64,000 nucleotides of DNA from contig CAVRDK010000004.1 in assembly GCA_963719855.1 (NCBI GenBank), positions 806,001 through 870,000 on the forward strand, given 5' to 3'. The translations under genes and the position numbers were made by a program. The notes under the pieces were generated by a model that did no database searches, had not been told where the DNA came from, and was given only the letters and a program-made list of their open reading frames with translations. The stretch comes from CAIQPV01 sp963719855. GTDB taxonomy: Bacteria; Pseudomonadota; Gammaproteobacteria; Burkholderiales; Gallionellaceae. Positions 51,503 through 61,239 of this stretch are shown here, one piece after another; position 1 is the stretch's first letter; every line of letters begins with the position of its first letter.

Positions 51503-52483
51503 CTACAAGGCTAAAGCTAGCTGTTTTATCCGTTCGCAGACGCGCTGCGCGGCGAGCGCGGATTCACCTGTGCTGGCGAGTGTGTCACCCTGTGTAATTG
51601 CCCGATAGATATTATCTACAGCCCCGAGCATGGCTAAAGGATATTCCCCGGCTCGACGAATACCCGCATCAAGCATGTGATAACCCTTGAATGTTTCGCT
51701 ATTCACAGCGCGGCGCTCACGCCAAAACATGCCACCCTCTTCCATGGTCAACACACCCAGCGAGAAGACCATCTGAAGTTCAAAGATTGCATAATCCTCG
51801 GCATGTCCACAAACAAGATGCACGGGCAATCCATTCGCTCCCTCCAGCCAGACAGGAACCGTCGGGTCATTAGGGAAAAAATCCAGTATGGGTTTGCCAA
51901 CCTTGACGATCTCCATGGGGCCGACAAGCAAGTGCAAAAGATCCAGCATGTGTGAGCCGTTGTTCAGAATTCCCTTGTTGTAGCATCCAACCACAGAGCG
52001 CAACTGGCCCCATCGCCCTGCTTGCATATCGGCTTGGAGTTTTAAAATATCAGGTGCCCAACGCCGCGTGTGATTTACCGCAAGCAGGATGTCAGCTTTC
52101 CGGCACTCCACAACGAGTCGTTCGGTTTCAGCAAGTGAGGTTGTAACGGGTTTTTCGCAAAAAATCAGCTTGGGTTTCAGGTGCAAGGCGATTTCAAGAT
52201 CATGCGCGTGAAACGTTGTTGGCGAGCAAATACTGATGACATCTAATTGAGATTCGGAATCCACCATCTTATCTATCGACAAGAACCCGGTTGATATGCC
52301 CCATGCGCCCATAAATGCCTTGCGGCGTTCTTCGTCAGGCTCCACACATGCCGCCAAACTGAATCTGCCATCGCGCGTAAATGCACCGGCATGGGTATAA
52401 GGCAGTTCGCTTGCGGGCCGACCCAAATCAAAGGTGCCTGCAATATTGCCGCAACCGACAATTAAGACGCGCAATGACGCCAT
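51503..52483 (-). CDS. Gfo/Idh/MocA-family oxidoreductase
   Basis: 326 residues. RVLIVGCGNIAGTFDLGRPA is the NAD(P) loop, DVISICSPTTFHAHDLEIAL and KLIFCEKPVTTSLAETERLV (the E-K-P motif with the catalytic Lys) define the family, and a C-terminal beta-sheet domain follows. It begins one base after pseI ends. It likely oxidises a sugar hydroxyl to the ketone used by the next gene's aminotransferase, adding an amino group to a sugar beyond the basic pseudaminic acid route. Confidence 0.88.
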   Translation of the reverse strand: MASLRVLIVGCGNIAGTFDLGRPASELPYTHAGAFTRDGRFSLAACVEPDEERRKAFMGAWGISTGFLSIDKMVDSESQLDVISICSPTTFHAHDLEIALHLKPKLIFCEKPVTTSLAETERLVVECRKADILLAVNHTRRWAPDILKLQADMQAGRWGQLRSVVGCYNKGILNNGSHMLDLLHLLVGPMEIVKVGKPILDFFPNDPTVPVWLEGANGLPVHLVCGHAEDYAIFELQMVFSLGVLTMEEGGMFWRERRAVNSETFKGYHMLDAGIRRAGEYPLAMLGAVDNIYRAITQGDTLASTGESALAAQRVCERIKQLALAL

Positions 52484-52484
52484 G

Positions 52485-53538
52485 TCAAAACAGGCTCCAG
52501 CTAAGCGCTGTGCCGCGCTTCACATCCTGCTTCACCGTTTTACCTAGCACCTGCTCCAAATACTTGGTCGGCAACCCTAATCCCGGACGAATCGCCCGCA
52601 CATTGTCTTTGTTCAATACATCTCCTGCTTTCAGGTCTTGCACAACATACAGCGAACGGCGGAACTGGATGGATTTTTTCTCAGCCTCAGTGGGGCCGTA
52701 GCTCACCTGTCCCAGCGCCTGCCAGGCGCGTTCAGTTTCCACCACCAGTTGCGCCATCTCGGCAGGCTCCATGGAGAAGGTGCTGTCCACGCCACCATCT
52801 GCGCGGTTGAGGGTGAAGTGCTTCTCGATGACCGTTGCGCCCAGCGCCACGCTGGCTACTGACACACCTAAACCCATGGTGTGGTCGGACAGACCCACTT
52901 CACAGCCAAACAACTCTCTCATGTGTGGAATGGTCAGAATGTTGGTGCTCTCTGCCGTGGCTGGATAGGTACTGGTGCATTTAAGCAGGATCAGGTCTTT
53001 ACAACCTGCCTCACGCGCAGCGCGAACGGTTTCATCCAGTTCGGCCACCGTTGCCATGCCGGTGGAAATAATCATCGGTTTGCCGGTAGCCGCCACACGG
53101 CGAATTAGCGGTAAGTCTGTATTCTCGAACGAAGCGATCTTGTAAAACGACACATCCAGACTTTCGAGAAAGTCCACCGCCGTGTCATCGAATGGTGTGC
53201 TGAATGGAATGATGTCCAATTCATGTGCCCGGTCAAAAATTGGCTTGTGCCATTCCCATGGGGTATAGCGCCTCACCGTAGAGCTTATAAAGCGAAGTGC
53301 CTGCCCACAGGCTCTTGGGGTCGCTGATGTGAAACTCACGCTCGTCCAGATCAAGAGTCATGGTGTCAGGCGTGTAGGTCTGGATTTTCAGCGCGTGCGC
53401 TCCAGCCTTGGCAGCTGCCTCGACAATTTCCAATGCGCGTTCGAGCGACTGGTTATGGTTGCCGGACATTTCGGCGATGATAAAGGGCGGGTATTTTGAG
53501 CCTATCATCCGGCTCGCAATCTTGATCGATTCGGTCAT
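52485..53538 (-). pseudogene. pseI: Pseudaminic acid synthase PseI (NeuB family), frameshifted
   Basis: From ATG 53538: SKYPPFIIAEMSGNHNQSLE, GAHALKIQTYTPDTMTLDL and LYKLYGEA. At about 53270 the frame changes and the other frame goes on with YTPWEWHKPIFDRAHELDII, IASFENTDLPLIRRVAATGK, PMIISTGMATVAELDETVR, LSDHTMGLGVSVASVALGAT and VIEKHFTLNRADGGVDSTFS, ending in a C-terminal SAF antifreeze-like domain (LKAGDVLNKDNVRAIRPGLG). One extra base (GCGCTAT against GCGTAT) explains the break; the restored length of about 350 is normal. It condenses the PseG product with PEP to form pseudaminic acid. No second copy lies in the window. Confidence 0.9.
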
Positions 53539-53539
53539 A

Positions 53540-55048
53540 TTAATGAAGCTCTTTTGAATAACAGGTGGACTCTACTTGATAGCGCGCACCTAAAAATAGG
53601 TTCTGTGAACGCGCATTGCCCCCGAGCACATAGGCACGAATCTTACATACATCTTGCCTATTGGCAATAAGCCAGCTCTCCGCACTCTGCAAAAGTTCAC
53701 GTCCCAACCCCGCCTGCTTGATACTGGGAACAAGATAAATTGAAACTTCAGCTTCGTCGCCCTGAATGTCAAAACGCACAACCCCTACTGGAAAGCCATC
53801 GCGTTGGCCAATGAGTAGCAATTTTTCAGTAGACGTCAGCACCGAAGCAAGCCATTTCTGATGATCTTCCCAATTGATCACGTCAGAATTGCGTGAGGCC
53901 GCCCGGATGGTTGGGTGATTGCGCCACTCGAACAACTTTTCTGAATCATCCTGCTTCGCAACTCGAATTTCAATGTCACTGTAACCCAAATTTCCGATAA
54001 CACGCAACACACCGCGACCATCTACGGCTCGTATACCATTGCGAAAAATGGCCTGCCTCAGGAAGCCATTTTCCATGAGTGCGATCACATGCCGCCTAAT
54101 CGCGGAGATCAAATCACCTTCCAGTTCCGGCGCATACAGCAAGCATTCAGATGCCGCATCAGCAATTTGTTTGCGCTGATTGTCAGCCACACAAATGGTC
54201 AACGTAGTCAACCCCAAACAGCAACGCTCCCAAGTCGCTGAGCCGCCAGCCCCAATTGCCAAATCAGCTACCTCCATTAACTCCGCCATCAGGCTGGTTT
54301 GCACATGGCAAAGGAATCCATGCTGTGCACAAGTCAATTTAATTTGCTCACGGCAAGGGTGCTGTGCGCCTATCACCACATCGACATGGAGGTCAGGAAC
54401 GCCGATATCGGACAGCGCTTCAATTGCTCGTCCTGTGTAGTTATCAGCATCCACACCACCAAAAAACACCAATACGCGTTTGATCGGCCCGCTGCGCGGC
54501 TTAATCTGTTCGTGCAACAGCCGAAATTCATCGCGTAGCAGCGCATAACGTGGCCCCAGCAATAATTGGCAGTGGGTTGGCACTTTGCCGCTATATCGGC
54601 AATTCATGTCTGAGTAAAAATTTTGATCCAGCAGCACATCGCAGTCGTGTTGGCGGTCAGCAATGTCATCAATGGCCAGAATCTTCTTGACTGCTGGTCT
54701 TAGCGCAGACTCCCAACGGGCATCCAACGCATAGTGGTCAACAAAAAGCCAATCCCAAATCATATCGGACAATACATGAATAGAATCTGTCGCGTCATGC
54801 GCCTGACTAACACCCAGCCAGTGGGCGTGTTCAAGTTCATCCAAAGTCGCGTCATCTTGGGTGGTATCGAGTAGCGCGAACTCATGCCCCTTTGCTGCCA
54901 ACATGCCGCGTAAATGCTCTGGTAGATGGCGGCTGATAAAACGAATCTGCGCACCACAATGTTTCAGCGCATCTGCCAGCGTAAGGCAGCGCATGAAGTG
55001 TCCGGTGCCGATTTGGCTGGAGGCGTCAACGCGAACGGCTATCTTCAT
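53540..55048 (-). CDS. pseG: PseG UDP-sugar hydrolase fused to a GNAT (PseH-like) acetyltransferase
   Basis: 502 residues, against about 340 for PseG alone. The N-terminal hydrolase opens MKIAVRVDASSQIGTGHFMR (G-x-G-H-x-x-R with the catalytic His) and has LLLGPRYALLRDEF and VFFGGVDADNYTGRAIEAL, with LAIGAGGSATWERCCLGLTT as the UDP site. From about residue 355 a GNAT domain follows (IEIRVAKQDDSEKLFEWRNH, VGVVRFDIQGDEAEVSIYLV, AGLGRELLQSAESWL). The GNAT part resembles PseH, which acetylates the C4 amine before PseG removes UDP, so the fusion would cover both steps. No separate PseH is present. Confidence 0.88.
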   Translation of the reverse strand: MKIAVRVDASSQIGTGHFMRCLTLADALKHCGAQIRFISRHLPEHLRGMLAAKGHEFALLDTTQDDATLDELEHAHWLGVSQAHDATDSIHVLSDMIWDWLFVDHYALDARWESALRPAVKKILAIDDIADRQHDCDVLLDQNFYSDMNCRYSGKVPTHCQLLLGPRYALLRDEFRLLHEQIKPRSGPIKRVLVFFGGVDADNYTGRAIEALSDIGVPDLHVDVVIGAQHPCREQIKLTCAQHGFLCHVQTSLMAELMEVADLAIGAGGSATWERCCLGLTTLTICVADNQRKQIADAASECLLYAPELEGDLISAIRRHVIALMENGFLRQAIFRNGIRAVDGRGVLRVIGNLGYSDIEIRVAKQDDSEKLFEWRNHPTIRAASRNSDVINWEDHQKWLASVLTSTEKLLLIGQRDGFPVGVVRFDIQGDEAEVSIYLVPSIKQAGLGRELLQSAESWLIANRQDVCKIRAYVLGGNARSQNLFLGARYQVESTCYSKELH

Positions 55049-55060
55049 TATCCAAGCTTC

Positions 55061-55687
55061 TTACCATGACTTCTGCATCAGGAACCAGGTGATGTCGTCC
55101 TGAGGGAAATTAGGATCGCGCTGGTAAACAAATCCATAATCAACCAACTTCAGGTCAGGGTGCCGATCCAGAATTTCACCACAAAAATCTCGTTTAAATA
55201 AGCGATCAGTATGCCCGCGATAGTTAATCGCTACCGGGCTGGGGTTGTAGTACTCACAGACCAGCAGGTATCGGCCCGCAGCGCGATAGAGGGCATCGTA
55301 AACTTGTGGCAAAAAATCGGGGTTGATATGTATGAGTACCCCCTTGATCAGTGCCAAGTCCCATGTTCGATCTGGATTGAAGTCGAGGATAGAGGTCTGA
55401 AAAATGTTTTTGGATGGGATTGTTGTGCCCAGTTCAGTGGCCGCCGTAGGGTTAATCTCAATCGCATATTGATCTTGCTTCGGGTAAAGCAAGCACAAAG
55501 CACGCAGGTTCATGCCGATGTTAGCGCCGAATTCTATACAGCTACCCAGCCCTTGTGCTTTAGCAAGTGCCTTCGAGAAGAAAGCCAAGTTGGAGGCCAG
55601 AAGTTCACTGCCTGCATTGCGGCCGATATACTCAGTCCCAAAATCTCCAGCCCAGAAAGTTTCCTGCTCGGTTTTGTACTGCGTCAT
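55061..55687 (-). CDS. Pseudaminic acid biosynthesis-associated methylase
   Basis: 208 residues from the ATG at 55687 (GAGGATATATT upstream). MTQYKTEQETFWAGDFGTEY is the typical opening of this family; GSCIEFGANIGMNLRAL binds SAM; WDLALIKGVLIHINPDFLPQ and YYNPSPVAINYRGHTDRLFK follow. Members occur almost only inside Pse loci and may methylate the sugar or a precursor; the exact reaction is unproven. Confidence 0.85.
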   Translation of the reverse strand: MTQYKTEQETFWAGDFGTEYIGRNAGSELLASNLAFFSKALAKAQGLGSCIEFGANIGMNLRALCLLYPKQDQYAIEINPTAATELGTTIPSKNIFQTSILDFNPDRTWDLALIKGVLIHINPDFLPQVYDALYRAAGRYLLVCEYYNPSPVAINYRGHTDRLFKRDFCGEILDRHPDLKLVDYGFVYQRDPNFPQDDITWFLMQKSW

Positions 55688-55698
55688 TAATATATCCT

Positions 55699-56382
55699 CT
55701 ATTTGTTGAGTGCCGCAAACAGGATTTCCGCACGCTCCCAATCGTCTGGCGTGTCTATATCAACAACTCGCCAGTTAGGAATGGGCAATCCAACACCACT
55801 GCTATGTACTTTGTTATTGGTTAACCACGCATCTGCTTTGCCCCAATAAAACTGTCCGGCATCGTGATAGGCCGGTTCCAGATCTTGCGTGCGCGTGAGT
55901 TCATATTCAGGATAAAACGATTGCATTTGACCATTGGACAATCGGCGTAGCGCTCTCTGAATGGCCGAGGGAAACTCGGTTATCGGAAAGCTGTAAGCGG
56001 CTTGGCTAGTTTGGAGCAATTCAAGAGCGCGCTTGAGATCATCAATCTGGATAAAAGGCACACCTGGATAGATGCAACAAGCGTAATCAATGTGCCACCC
56101 CAGCGCTTGGCAGGCAGTGATGGCATGAGCGATCACGGGTACTGTTGGAGTATGGTCGTCAGCCAACTCCGCCGGGCGCATGAAAGGTGTCTCTGCGCCC
56201 CATTCGCGGGCGATGCGAGTAATTTCCTCATCGTCTGTGGAAACACAGACATGCTCAAATAGGCCAGATTGCTTTGCTGCGCTGATGGCATGAGCGATCA
56301 TGGGCTTGCCGCAGAAGTCTTTGATGTTCTTGCGCGGGATACGTTTGCTACCACCACGCGCGGGAATAACGGCGATTTTCAT
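55699..56382 (-). CDS. pseF: CMP-pseudaminic acid cytidylyltransferase
   Basis: 227 residues. MKIAVIPARGGSKRIPRKNI is the cytidylyltransferase start, then KPMIAHAISAAKQSGLFEHV, CVSTDDEEITRIAREWGAET and PFMRPAELADDHTPTVPVIA. The later YACCIYPGVPFIQIDDLKRA and DAGQFYWGKADAWL separate PseF from NeuA. It activates pseudaminic acid to the CMP form used by transferases. Overlaps pseC by 4 bases. Confidence 0.93.
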   Translation of the reverse strand: MKIAVIPARGGSKRIPRKNIKDFCGKPMIAHAISAAKQSGLFEHVCVSTDDEEITRIAREWGAETPFMRPAELADDHTPTVPVIAHAITACQALGWHIDYACCIYPGVPFIQIDDLKRALELLQTSQAAYSFPITEFPSAIQRALRRLSNGQMQSFYPEYELTRTQDLEPAYHDAGQFYWGKADAWLTNNKVHSSGVGLPIPNWRVVDIDTPDDWERAEILFAALNK

Positions 56383-57542
56383 ACGTTTGTCGCTTCTCGC
56401 AATGCGGTTACCACATGATCTTGCTGAGCTTCCGTCAATGCCGGATACATCGGTATGCTGATCGCCTCGGCGTAATATTGCTCCGCCTCCGGACAGTATC
56501 CTGCTTTGAAGCCCAGTCCTGCGTAATATGGCTGGCGGTATACAGGTATGTAATGCAAATTTACCAATATGCCCGCCGCGCGCAACGCTTCAAATACTTC
56601 TCGGTGTGTCTTGCTGGTTTCAGCCAGCTTCAGTCGTATCACATACAAGTGAAATCCGGAATAACTGTCTGAGTGTTGCCAAGGGGTGATCACTGGCAGT
56701 TCTGCCAAGAGTTCCTCATAACGCTTGGCAATAGCATGGCGCTTGGCGACAAATTCATCCAACCGCTGCATTTGACTCAGACCAAGCGCGGCGTGTATGT
56801 CGGTCATACGGTAATTAAAGCCCAAAGCTATTTGCTGGTAATACCAAAGCTCTTCAGATGCTTGTGGGATCATGTCGGCAGCATCGCTAGTGATGCCGTG
56901 GCTGCGCAACAATTGCATACGCTTTGCTAACTGGGTGTCATTGGTCAGTGCCATGCCGCCTTCGCCTGCGGTGATGATTTTAACCGGATGGAAACTGAAT
57001 ATGGTGATGTCGCTGTAGCGGCAATTGCCAATAGGCTCGCCACGGTACTTGCCGCCAATGGCGTGCGAGGCGTCTTCAATGATTTTGAAGCCGTAACGTT
57101 GGCTTAGGGCATGGATGCTGACCATGTCGCAGGGTTGACCGCATATATGTACGGGTATGACTACTTTGGGCAGACAGCCGGATTTTTCTGCCTGAGCCAG
57201 CTTTTCAGCAAGGCACTCGACGCTTAGGTTATAAGTGCGCGGGTCAATGTCAACAAAATCGACCTGAGCACCGCAATACAGTGCACAGTTGGCACTGGCT
57301 ACAAAGGTGATCGGAGTGGTCCAAACAATATCACCCTTGCCCACACCCAGCGCCAAGCAGGCTATGTGCAGTGCGCTGGTAGCACTGTTGACCACCACGG
57401 CATGCTCTGCGCCGCAGTAGTCAACGACGGATTTTTCAAAGGCGGGAACGGTCGGGCCTTGGGTTAAGAAGTCCGAGCGCAACACATTCACCACTGCCTG
57501 GATGTCGGCTTCGGAAATGTTCTGGCGACCGTAGGGAATCAT
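56379..57542 (-). CDS. pseC: UDP-4-keto-6-deoxy-L-AltNAc C4 aminotransferase
   Basis: 387 residues. MIPYGRQNISEADIQAVVNV and LRSDFLTQGPTVPAFEKSVV are typical of PseC, followed by VVNSATSALHIACLALGVGK, IIEDASHAIGGKYRGEPIGN (PLP Asp) and FSFHPVKIITAGEGGMALTN with the Schiff-base Lys. It aminates the product of PseB, 10 bases upstream in the operon. Confidence 0.94.
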   Translation of the reverse strand: MIPYGRQNISEADIQAVVNVLRSDFLTQGPTVPAFEKSVVDYCGAEHAVVVNSATSALHIACLALGVGKGDIVWTTPITFVASANCALYCGAQVDFVDIDPRTYNLSVECLAEKLAQAEKSGCLPKVVIPVHICGQPCDMVSIHALSQRYGFKIIEDASHAIGGKYRGEPIGNCRYSDITIFSFHPVKIITAGEGGMALTNDTQLAKRMQLLRSHGITSDAADMIPQASEELWYYQQIALGFNYRMTDIHAALGLSQMQRLDEFVAKRHAIAKRYEELLAELPVITPWQHSDSYSGFHLYVIRLKLAETSKTHREVFEALRAAGILVNLHYIPVYRQPYYAGLGFKAGYCPEAEQYYAEAISIPMYPALTEAQQDHVVTALREATNV

Positions 57543-57552
57543 AGTAATTTGA

Positions 57553-58563
57553 TCAAATGCTATGGGGTAACTCGACGTGCATTTGAATCAATTTGCGCAG
57601 TTCATCTACAGTCAAAAATTGCGCGTTGCTGCCGCTATCATAGCTAAAGTCTGGCGCAACCGGTTTTGCGCCTGTTTTAGTACAGTAATCCGCAAGGCTG
57701 TAGACGCCGCCAGAAGGCAATATGGCGTAGTAGCGCCCTAAATCAACCGTGTTGAAGCTATCGCTGGAGGTGATCATCTCTTCATGGATTTTTTCGCCGG
57801 GACGTACGCCAATGACCGGATGCTTACATTCCGGGCCAATGGCCTCGGCAACATCAGTGATTCGATAAGAAGGTATTTTCGGCACTAACACTTCGCCGCC
57901 CCACGCATTTTCCAGCGACCACAACACCATATCGACACCGTCTTGCAGGCTGATGTTGAAACGCGTCATGGCAGGGTCGGTAATAGGCAAGACTCCACTC
58001 GACCGTTTTCCGAGGAAGAATGGGATCACTGAACCACGACTGCCCATTACATTGCCGTAACGCACCACACTGAACCGGATATCGCGGTTACCTGTGATGT
58101 TGTTGGCTGCCACGAATAGTTTGTCTGAACAAAGCTTGGTCGCGCCATAAAGGTTGATCGGTGCCGCCGCCTTGTCAGTAGAAAGTGCCACCACACGCTG
58201 CACGCCCGTGTCCAGACAGGCTTCAATCAAGTTTTGCGCCCCCAGGACGTTGGTCTTGATGCATTCAAATGGATTGTATTCTGCAGCCGGAACTTGCTTA
58301 ATCGCTGCGGCATGAATCACAATGTCAATGCCTTCCAGCGCCCGACGTAAGCGAGATTGATCACGCACATCGCCAATAAAGTAGCGGATCGCTTTGTATT
58401 GAGTAGTGGGGAATTGTTGATCCATCTCGAATTGTTTTAACTCATCCCGCGAAAAAACAACCAACCGTTTTATTGCCGGGTAACGCTCCAAGACAGTTTT
58501 AACGAAAGCTTTACCGAACGAACCAGTTCCGCCCGTGATAAGTAATGATTTGCTGTTCAACAT
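57553..58563 (-). CDS. pseB: UDP-GlcNAc 4,6-dehydratase (inverting)
   Basis: 336 residues. KSLLITGGTGSFGKAFVKTV, YFIGDVRDQSRLRRALEGID, HAAAIKQVPAAEYNPFECIK, STDKAAAPINLYGATKLCSD (an unusual Tyr-x3-Lys retained) and RYGNVMGSRGSVIPFFL are PseB features. It opens the pseudaminic acid route and is the first gene of a ten-gene minus-strand operon reaching 48.3 kb. A related but distinct dehydratase is at 3.9 kb. Confidence 0.95.
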   Translation of the reverse strand: MLNSKSLLITGGTGSFGKAFVKTVLERYPAIKRLVVFSRDELKQFEMDQQFPTTQYKAIRYFIGDVRDQSRLRRALEGIDIVIHAAAIKQVPAAEYNPFECIKTNVLGAQNLIEACLDTGVQRVVALSTDKAAAPINLYGATKLCSDKLFVAANNITGNRDIRFSVVRYGNVMGSRGSVIPFFLGKRSSGVLPITDPAMTRFNISLQDGVDMVLWSLENAWGGEVLVPKIPSYRITDVAEAIGPECKHPVIGVRPGEKIHEEMITSSDSFNTVDLGRYYAILPSGGVYSLADYCTKTGAKPVAPDFSYDSGSNAQFLTVDELRKLIQMHVELPHSI

Positions 58564-59035
58564 GCTGGCTCCCGCTTAGTTAGTTTTCATCCAGAAACCC
58601 CCAGATTTTTCGGGCTGACTGTCGGCAAATCGTCAACCAATTGGAATCGAGTGTTTTCTTTACGTTATAACAAAAACAAATCCTACCACATCGTTTTGTC
58701 CATCCACAGGAACTGTGTTGGCGTACGGTTAAATTGGACAACCCGCGCTCGTTGAGTTTGACCAAGCGTTTTGTGGCGTTAATGTACTTCGTTGCTCCGG
58801 ATAAGTTTACCAGACCGGGATGGTTTTATAGGGTGAATTTGCATATGGAGTCCGTGTCTCCCAGCATTGATGGAGTATTCGGGTCCATTTGTATGTTGTA
58901 TGCCAGGGCTCATACCTCCACTTGATGGGAACACCTAAAAGCCGCTTAATCGGAAGTGAAGAACCGTACCCATTAACCGCACTATGGTGTAGCATTCGAC
59001 CTGATAATAAAATACGCGTTTTTACCTAAGTATAA
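58564..59035. other. Divergent intergenic region between pseB and the type I secretion genes
   Basis: 472 bp without a convincing gene; short ORFs on both strands have no family likeness or ribosome binding site. It must hold promoters for the leftward pse operon and the rightward secretion operon. I see no clear promoter pair and no c-di-GMP riboswitch motif. Confidence 0.4.
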
Positions 59036-61234
59036 ATGAGCGAAAATCAGGAAGTTACGCTGGGCAATGGCATTGTCGGCGATACCTATGCAAACTTGGG
59101 ATTGCGGGAAGATTTATTGCTGCATGACCCGCTTCTGGATAGTCTGCTGGAAGTGGCGCGCATTCACGGCAGACCTAGCACGCGGGCGGCTCTTTCTGCG
59201 GGGCTACCTCTCCAGAATGGACGTTTGACTCCTTCTCTGGTTGCCCGTGCGGCGAACCGGGCGGGGCTTAATTGCCGGATTGTCCGCAGGGAACTGGGAA
59301 AAATTGATGCGGTTCAATTGCCTGCCATTCTTCTGCTGAAAGGAAATGAATCCTGCGTTCTTGTGCGGTGGGAAGAGCAGGGCAAGCAGGCGCAGGTTCT
59401 TTTCCCAGAGTCCGGCCAGACGGCGCATACCTTCGCTCTGGAGGAAATTGTCTCGCGTTATATCGGCATCGCCATCTTCCTTCAACCGCGAGTCAAGTTT
59501 GACAGTCGCACTCCTGAAGTCGCAAAGTTGGTCAAACGCCATTGGTTCTGGGGTGTCATGCTGGAGCAGTGGAAAATTTACCGCGACGTATTGGTCGCCG
59601 CTCTTTTGATCAACCTGTTTGCGCTGGCCATCCCGCTTTTTTCCATGAATGTTTATGACCGCGTGGTTCCCAATAATGCGGTGGATACTCTATGGGTTCT
59701 GGCTATAAGCGTAATATCGTTGTTGATACTGGACTTGTTGTTACGGATGATGCGCGGGCATTTCGTGGATTTGGCCTCTTCGCGCATTGATATCCAGCTC
59801 TCCTCCGCTTTGATGGAGCGCGTGCTGGGCCTCAAGATGGAAGCCAAACCCGCATCGGTAGGGGCGTTTGCCTCAACCTTGAAATCCTTTGAAACGGTGC
59901 GTGACTTCATTGCATCGGCAACAGTTTCGACATTGATAGACCTGCCTTTTGCGATGCTGTTTTATCTGGTCATCGCATGGATAGCATGGCCATTGGTTTT
60001 TATTCCCATGCTGGGTTTTTTGGGTATGTTGACCTACATCTATGCCCTTCAGCAGAAAATGCATGAGCTTTCTGAAACCACTTACCGTGCGGCATCGTTA
60101 CGAAACGCCACGCTGGTTGAAAGCTTGACTGCCATGGAAACCATCAAATCGCTCGGGGCTGAAAGCCATGTGCAAGCCACTTGGGAGAAGACGGCGGCAT
60201 TCCTGGCAAAAACCAATAATCAACTGCGCATGCTTTCGCTGTCGGCCACGAATAGCGTCCAAACTATTCAGCAAGTGGTAAATGTTGCCGTGCTGATCGC
60301 CGGCGTTTACCTGATCCATGATGGGTATCTGAGCCAGGGTGGACTGATCGCCTGCACCATGCTGACAGGGCGCGCCATGGCGCCGTTGGGTCAGATGGCG
60401 GGGCTGTTGATCCAGTATCAGGGTGCCAAAACCGCTCTTGAATCCTTGAACAAGTTGATGGTGAAGCCGATCGAGCGCCCGCCTGAATCGGTGTTTATCC
60501 ATCGCCCGGAAATTCGCGGTGAAATCGAGTTTCGCAACGTGACGTTTGGTTATCCTAATTGCGACCCGATCCTGAAAAATGTTTCATTCAAAATTAATCC
60601 AGGTGAATCTGTCGTTGTTCTCGGGCGGGTGGGTTCCGGCAAATCCACTCTTCAGAAAATGATTCTCGGCTTCTACGAACCCCAGGAAGGATCGGTTCTG
60701 GTTGATGGCATTGATCTTCGCCAGCTTGATCCTGCCGACCTGCGGCGTAACATTGGCTGCGTCAATCAGGATGCGATTCTTTTCTATGGCACCCTGCGCG
60801 AAAATATCGCTTACGGTGCTCCTTACGCGGATGACTCTGCCATTATCGCGGCCTCCGAGCTGGCCGGATTGAGGGATTTTGTCAACAAGCACCCACGGGG
60901 TTTCGACATGCACATTGGCGAGCGGGGGGAGTCGCTTTCCGGCGGGCAGCGCCAGAGTATTGCCATTGGGCGGGCATTTCTGATGGAACCCCCCATCCTG
61001 CTGCTGGATGAACCGACCAGCTCCATGGATTACACCACAGAAAACGAATTCAAACTCCGCCTGAGTCGTTTCGCAAAACGTTTCAGTCCGGGAAAAACGC
61101 TCATTATTGCAACACACCGATCCAGCCTGATTGACTTGGCGGAACGCGTCATCGTGATTAACGAAGGCCGCATAGTGGCTGACGGGCCGCGAGATGAGGT
61201 GCTTGAGGCATTAAAAACCGGGCGCGTGGGGTAG
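59036..61234 (+). CDS. lapB: Type I secretion ABC transporter, LapB-like
   Basis: 732 residues. The N-terminal ~140 residues form a peptidase C39-like domain, but the position of the catalytic Cys reads LLHDPLLDSLLEVARIHGRP, so it is a non-cleaving substrate-docking domain. Six membrane helices (about 165-440) follow, then the ATPase: Walker A GRVGSGKSTLQKMILGFY, Q-loop NQDAILFYGTLREN, signature LSGGQRQSIAIGRA and Walker B ILLLDEPTSSMD, then the switch His in IIATHRSSLID. It would export the LapA-like adhesin that starts at 63580. The outer-membrane TolC/LapE partner is not in the window. Confidence 0.93.
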   Translation: MSENQEVTLGNGIVGDTYANLGLREDLLLHDPLLDSLLEVARIHGRPSTRAALSAGLPLQNGRLTPSLVARAANRAGLNCRIVRRELGKIDAVQLPAILLLKGNESCVLVRWEEQGKQAQVLFPESGQTAHTFALEEIVSRYIGIAIFLQPRVKFDSRTPEVAKLVKRHWFWGVMLEQWKIYRDVLVAALLINLFALAIPLFSMNVYDRVVPNNAVDTLWVLAISVISLLILDLLLRMMRGHFVDLASSRIDIQLSSALMERVLGLKMEAKPASVGAFASTLKSFETVRDFIASATVSTLIDLPFAMLFYLVIAWIAWPLVFIPMLGFLGMLTYIYALQQKMHELSETTYRAASLRNATLVESLTAMETIKSLGAESHVQATWEKTAAFLAKTNNQLRMLSLSATNSVQTIQQVVNVAVLIAGVYLIHDGYLSQGGLIACTMLTGRAMAPLGQMAGLLIQYQGAKTALESLNKLMVKPIERPPESVFIHRPEIRGEIEFRNVTFGYPNCDPILKNVSFKINPGESVVVLGRVGSGKSTLQKMILGFYEPQEGSVLVDGIDLRQLDPADLRRNIGCVNQDAILFYGTLRENIAYGAPYADDSAIIAASELAGLRDFVNKHPRGFDMHIGERGESLSGGQRQSIAIGRAFLMEPPILLLDEPTSSMDYTTENEFKLRLSRFAKRFSPGKTLIIATHRSSLIDLAERVIVINEGRIVADGPRDEVLEALKTGRVG

Positions 61235-61239
61235 TCTCA

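Noticed and set aside
58564..59035. c-di-GMP riboswitch before the secretion operon
   Set aside because: I looked for the conserved core motifs and did not find them.
59036..59460. Active C39 peptidase domain (bacteriocin-type exporter)
   Set aside because: The catalytic cysteine position is not Cys; it fits the inactive C39-like domain of adhesin/RTX exporters.
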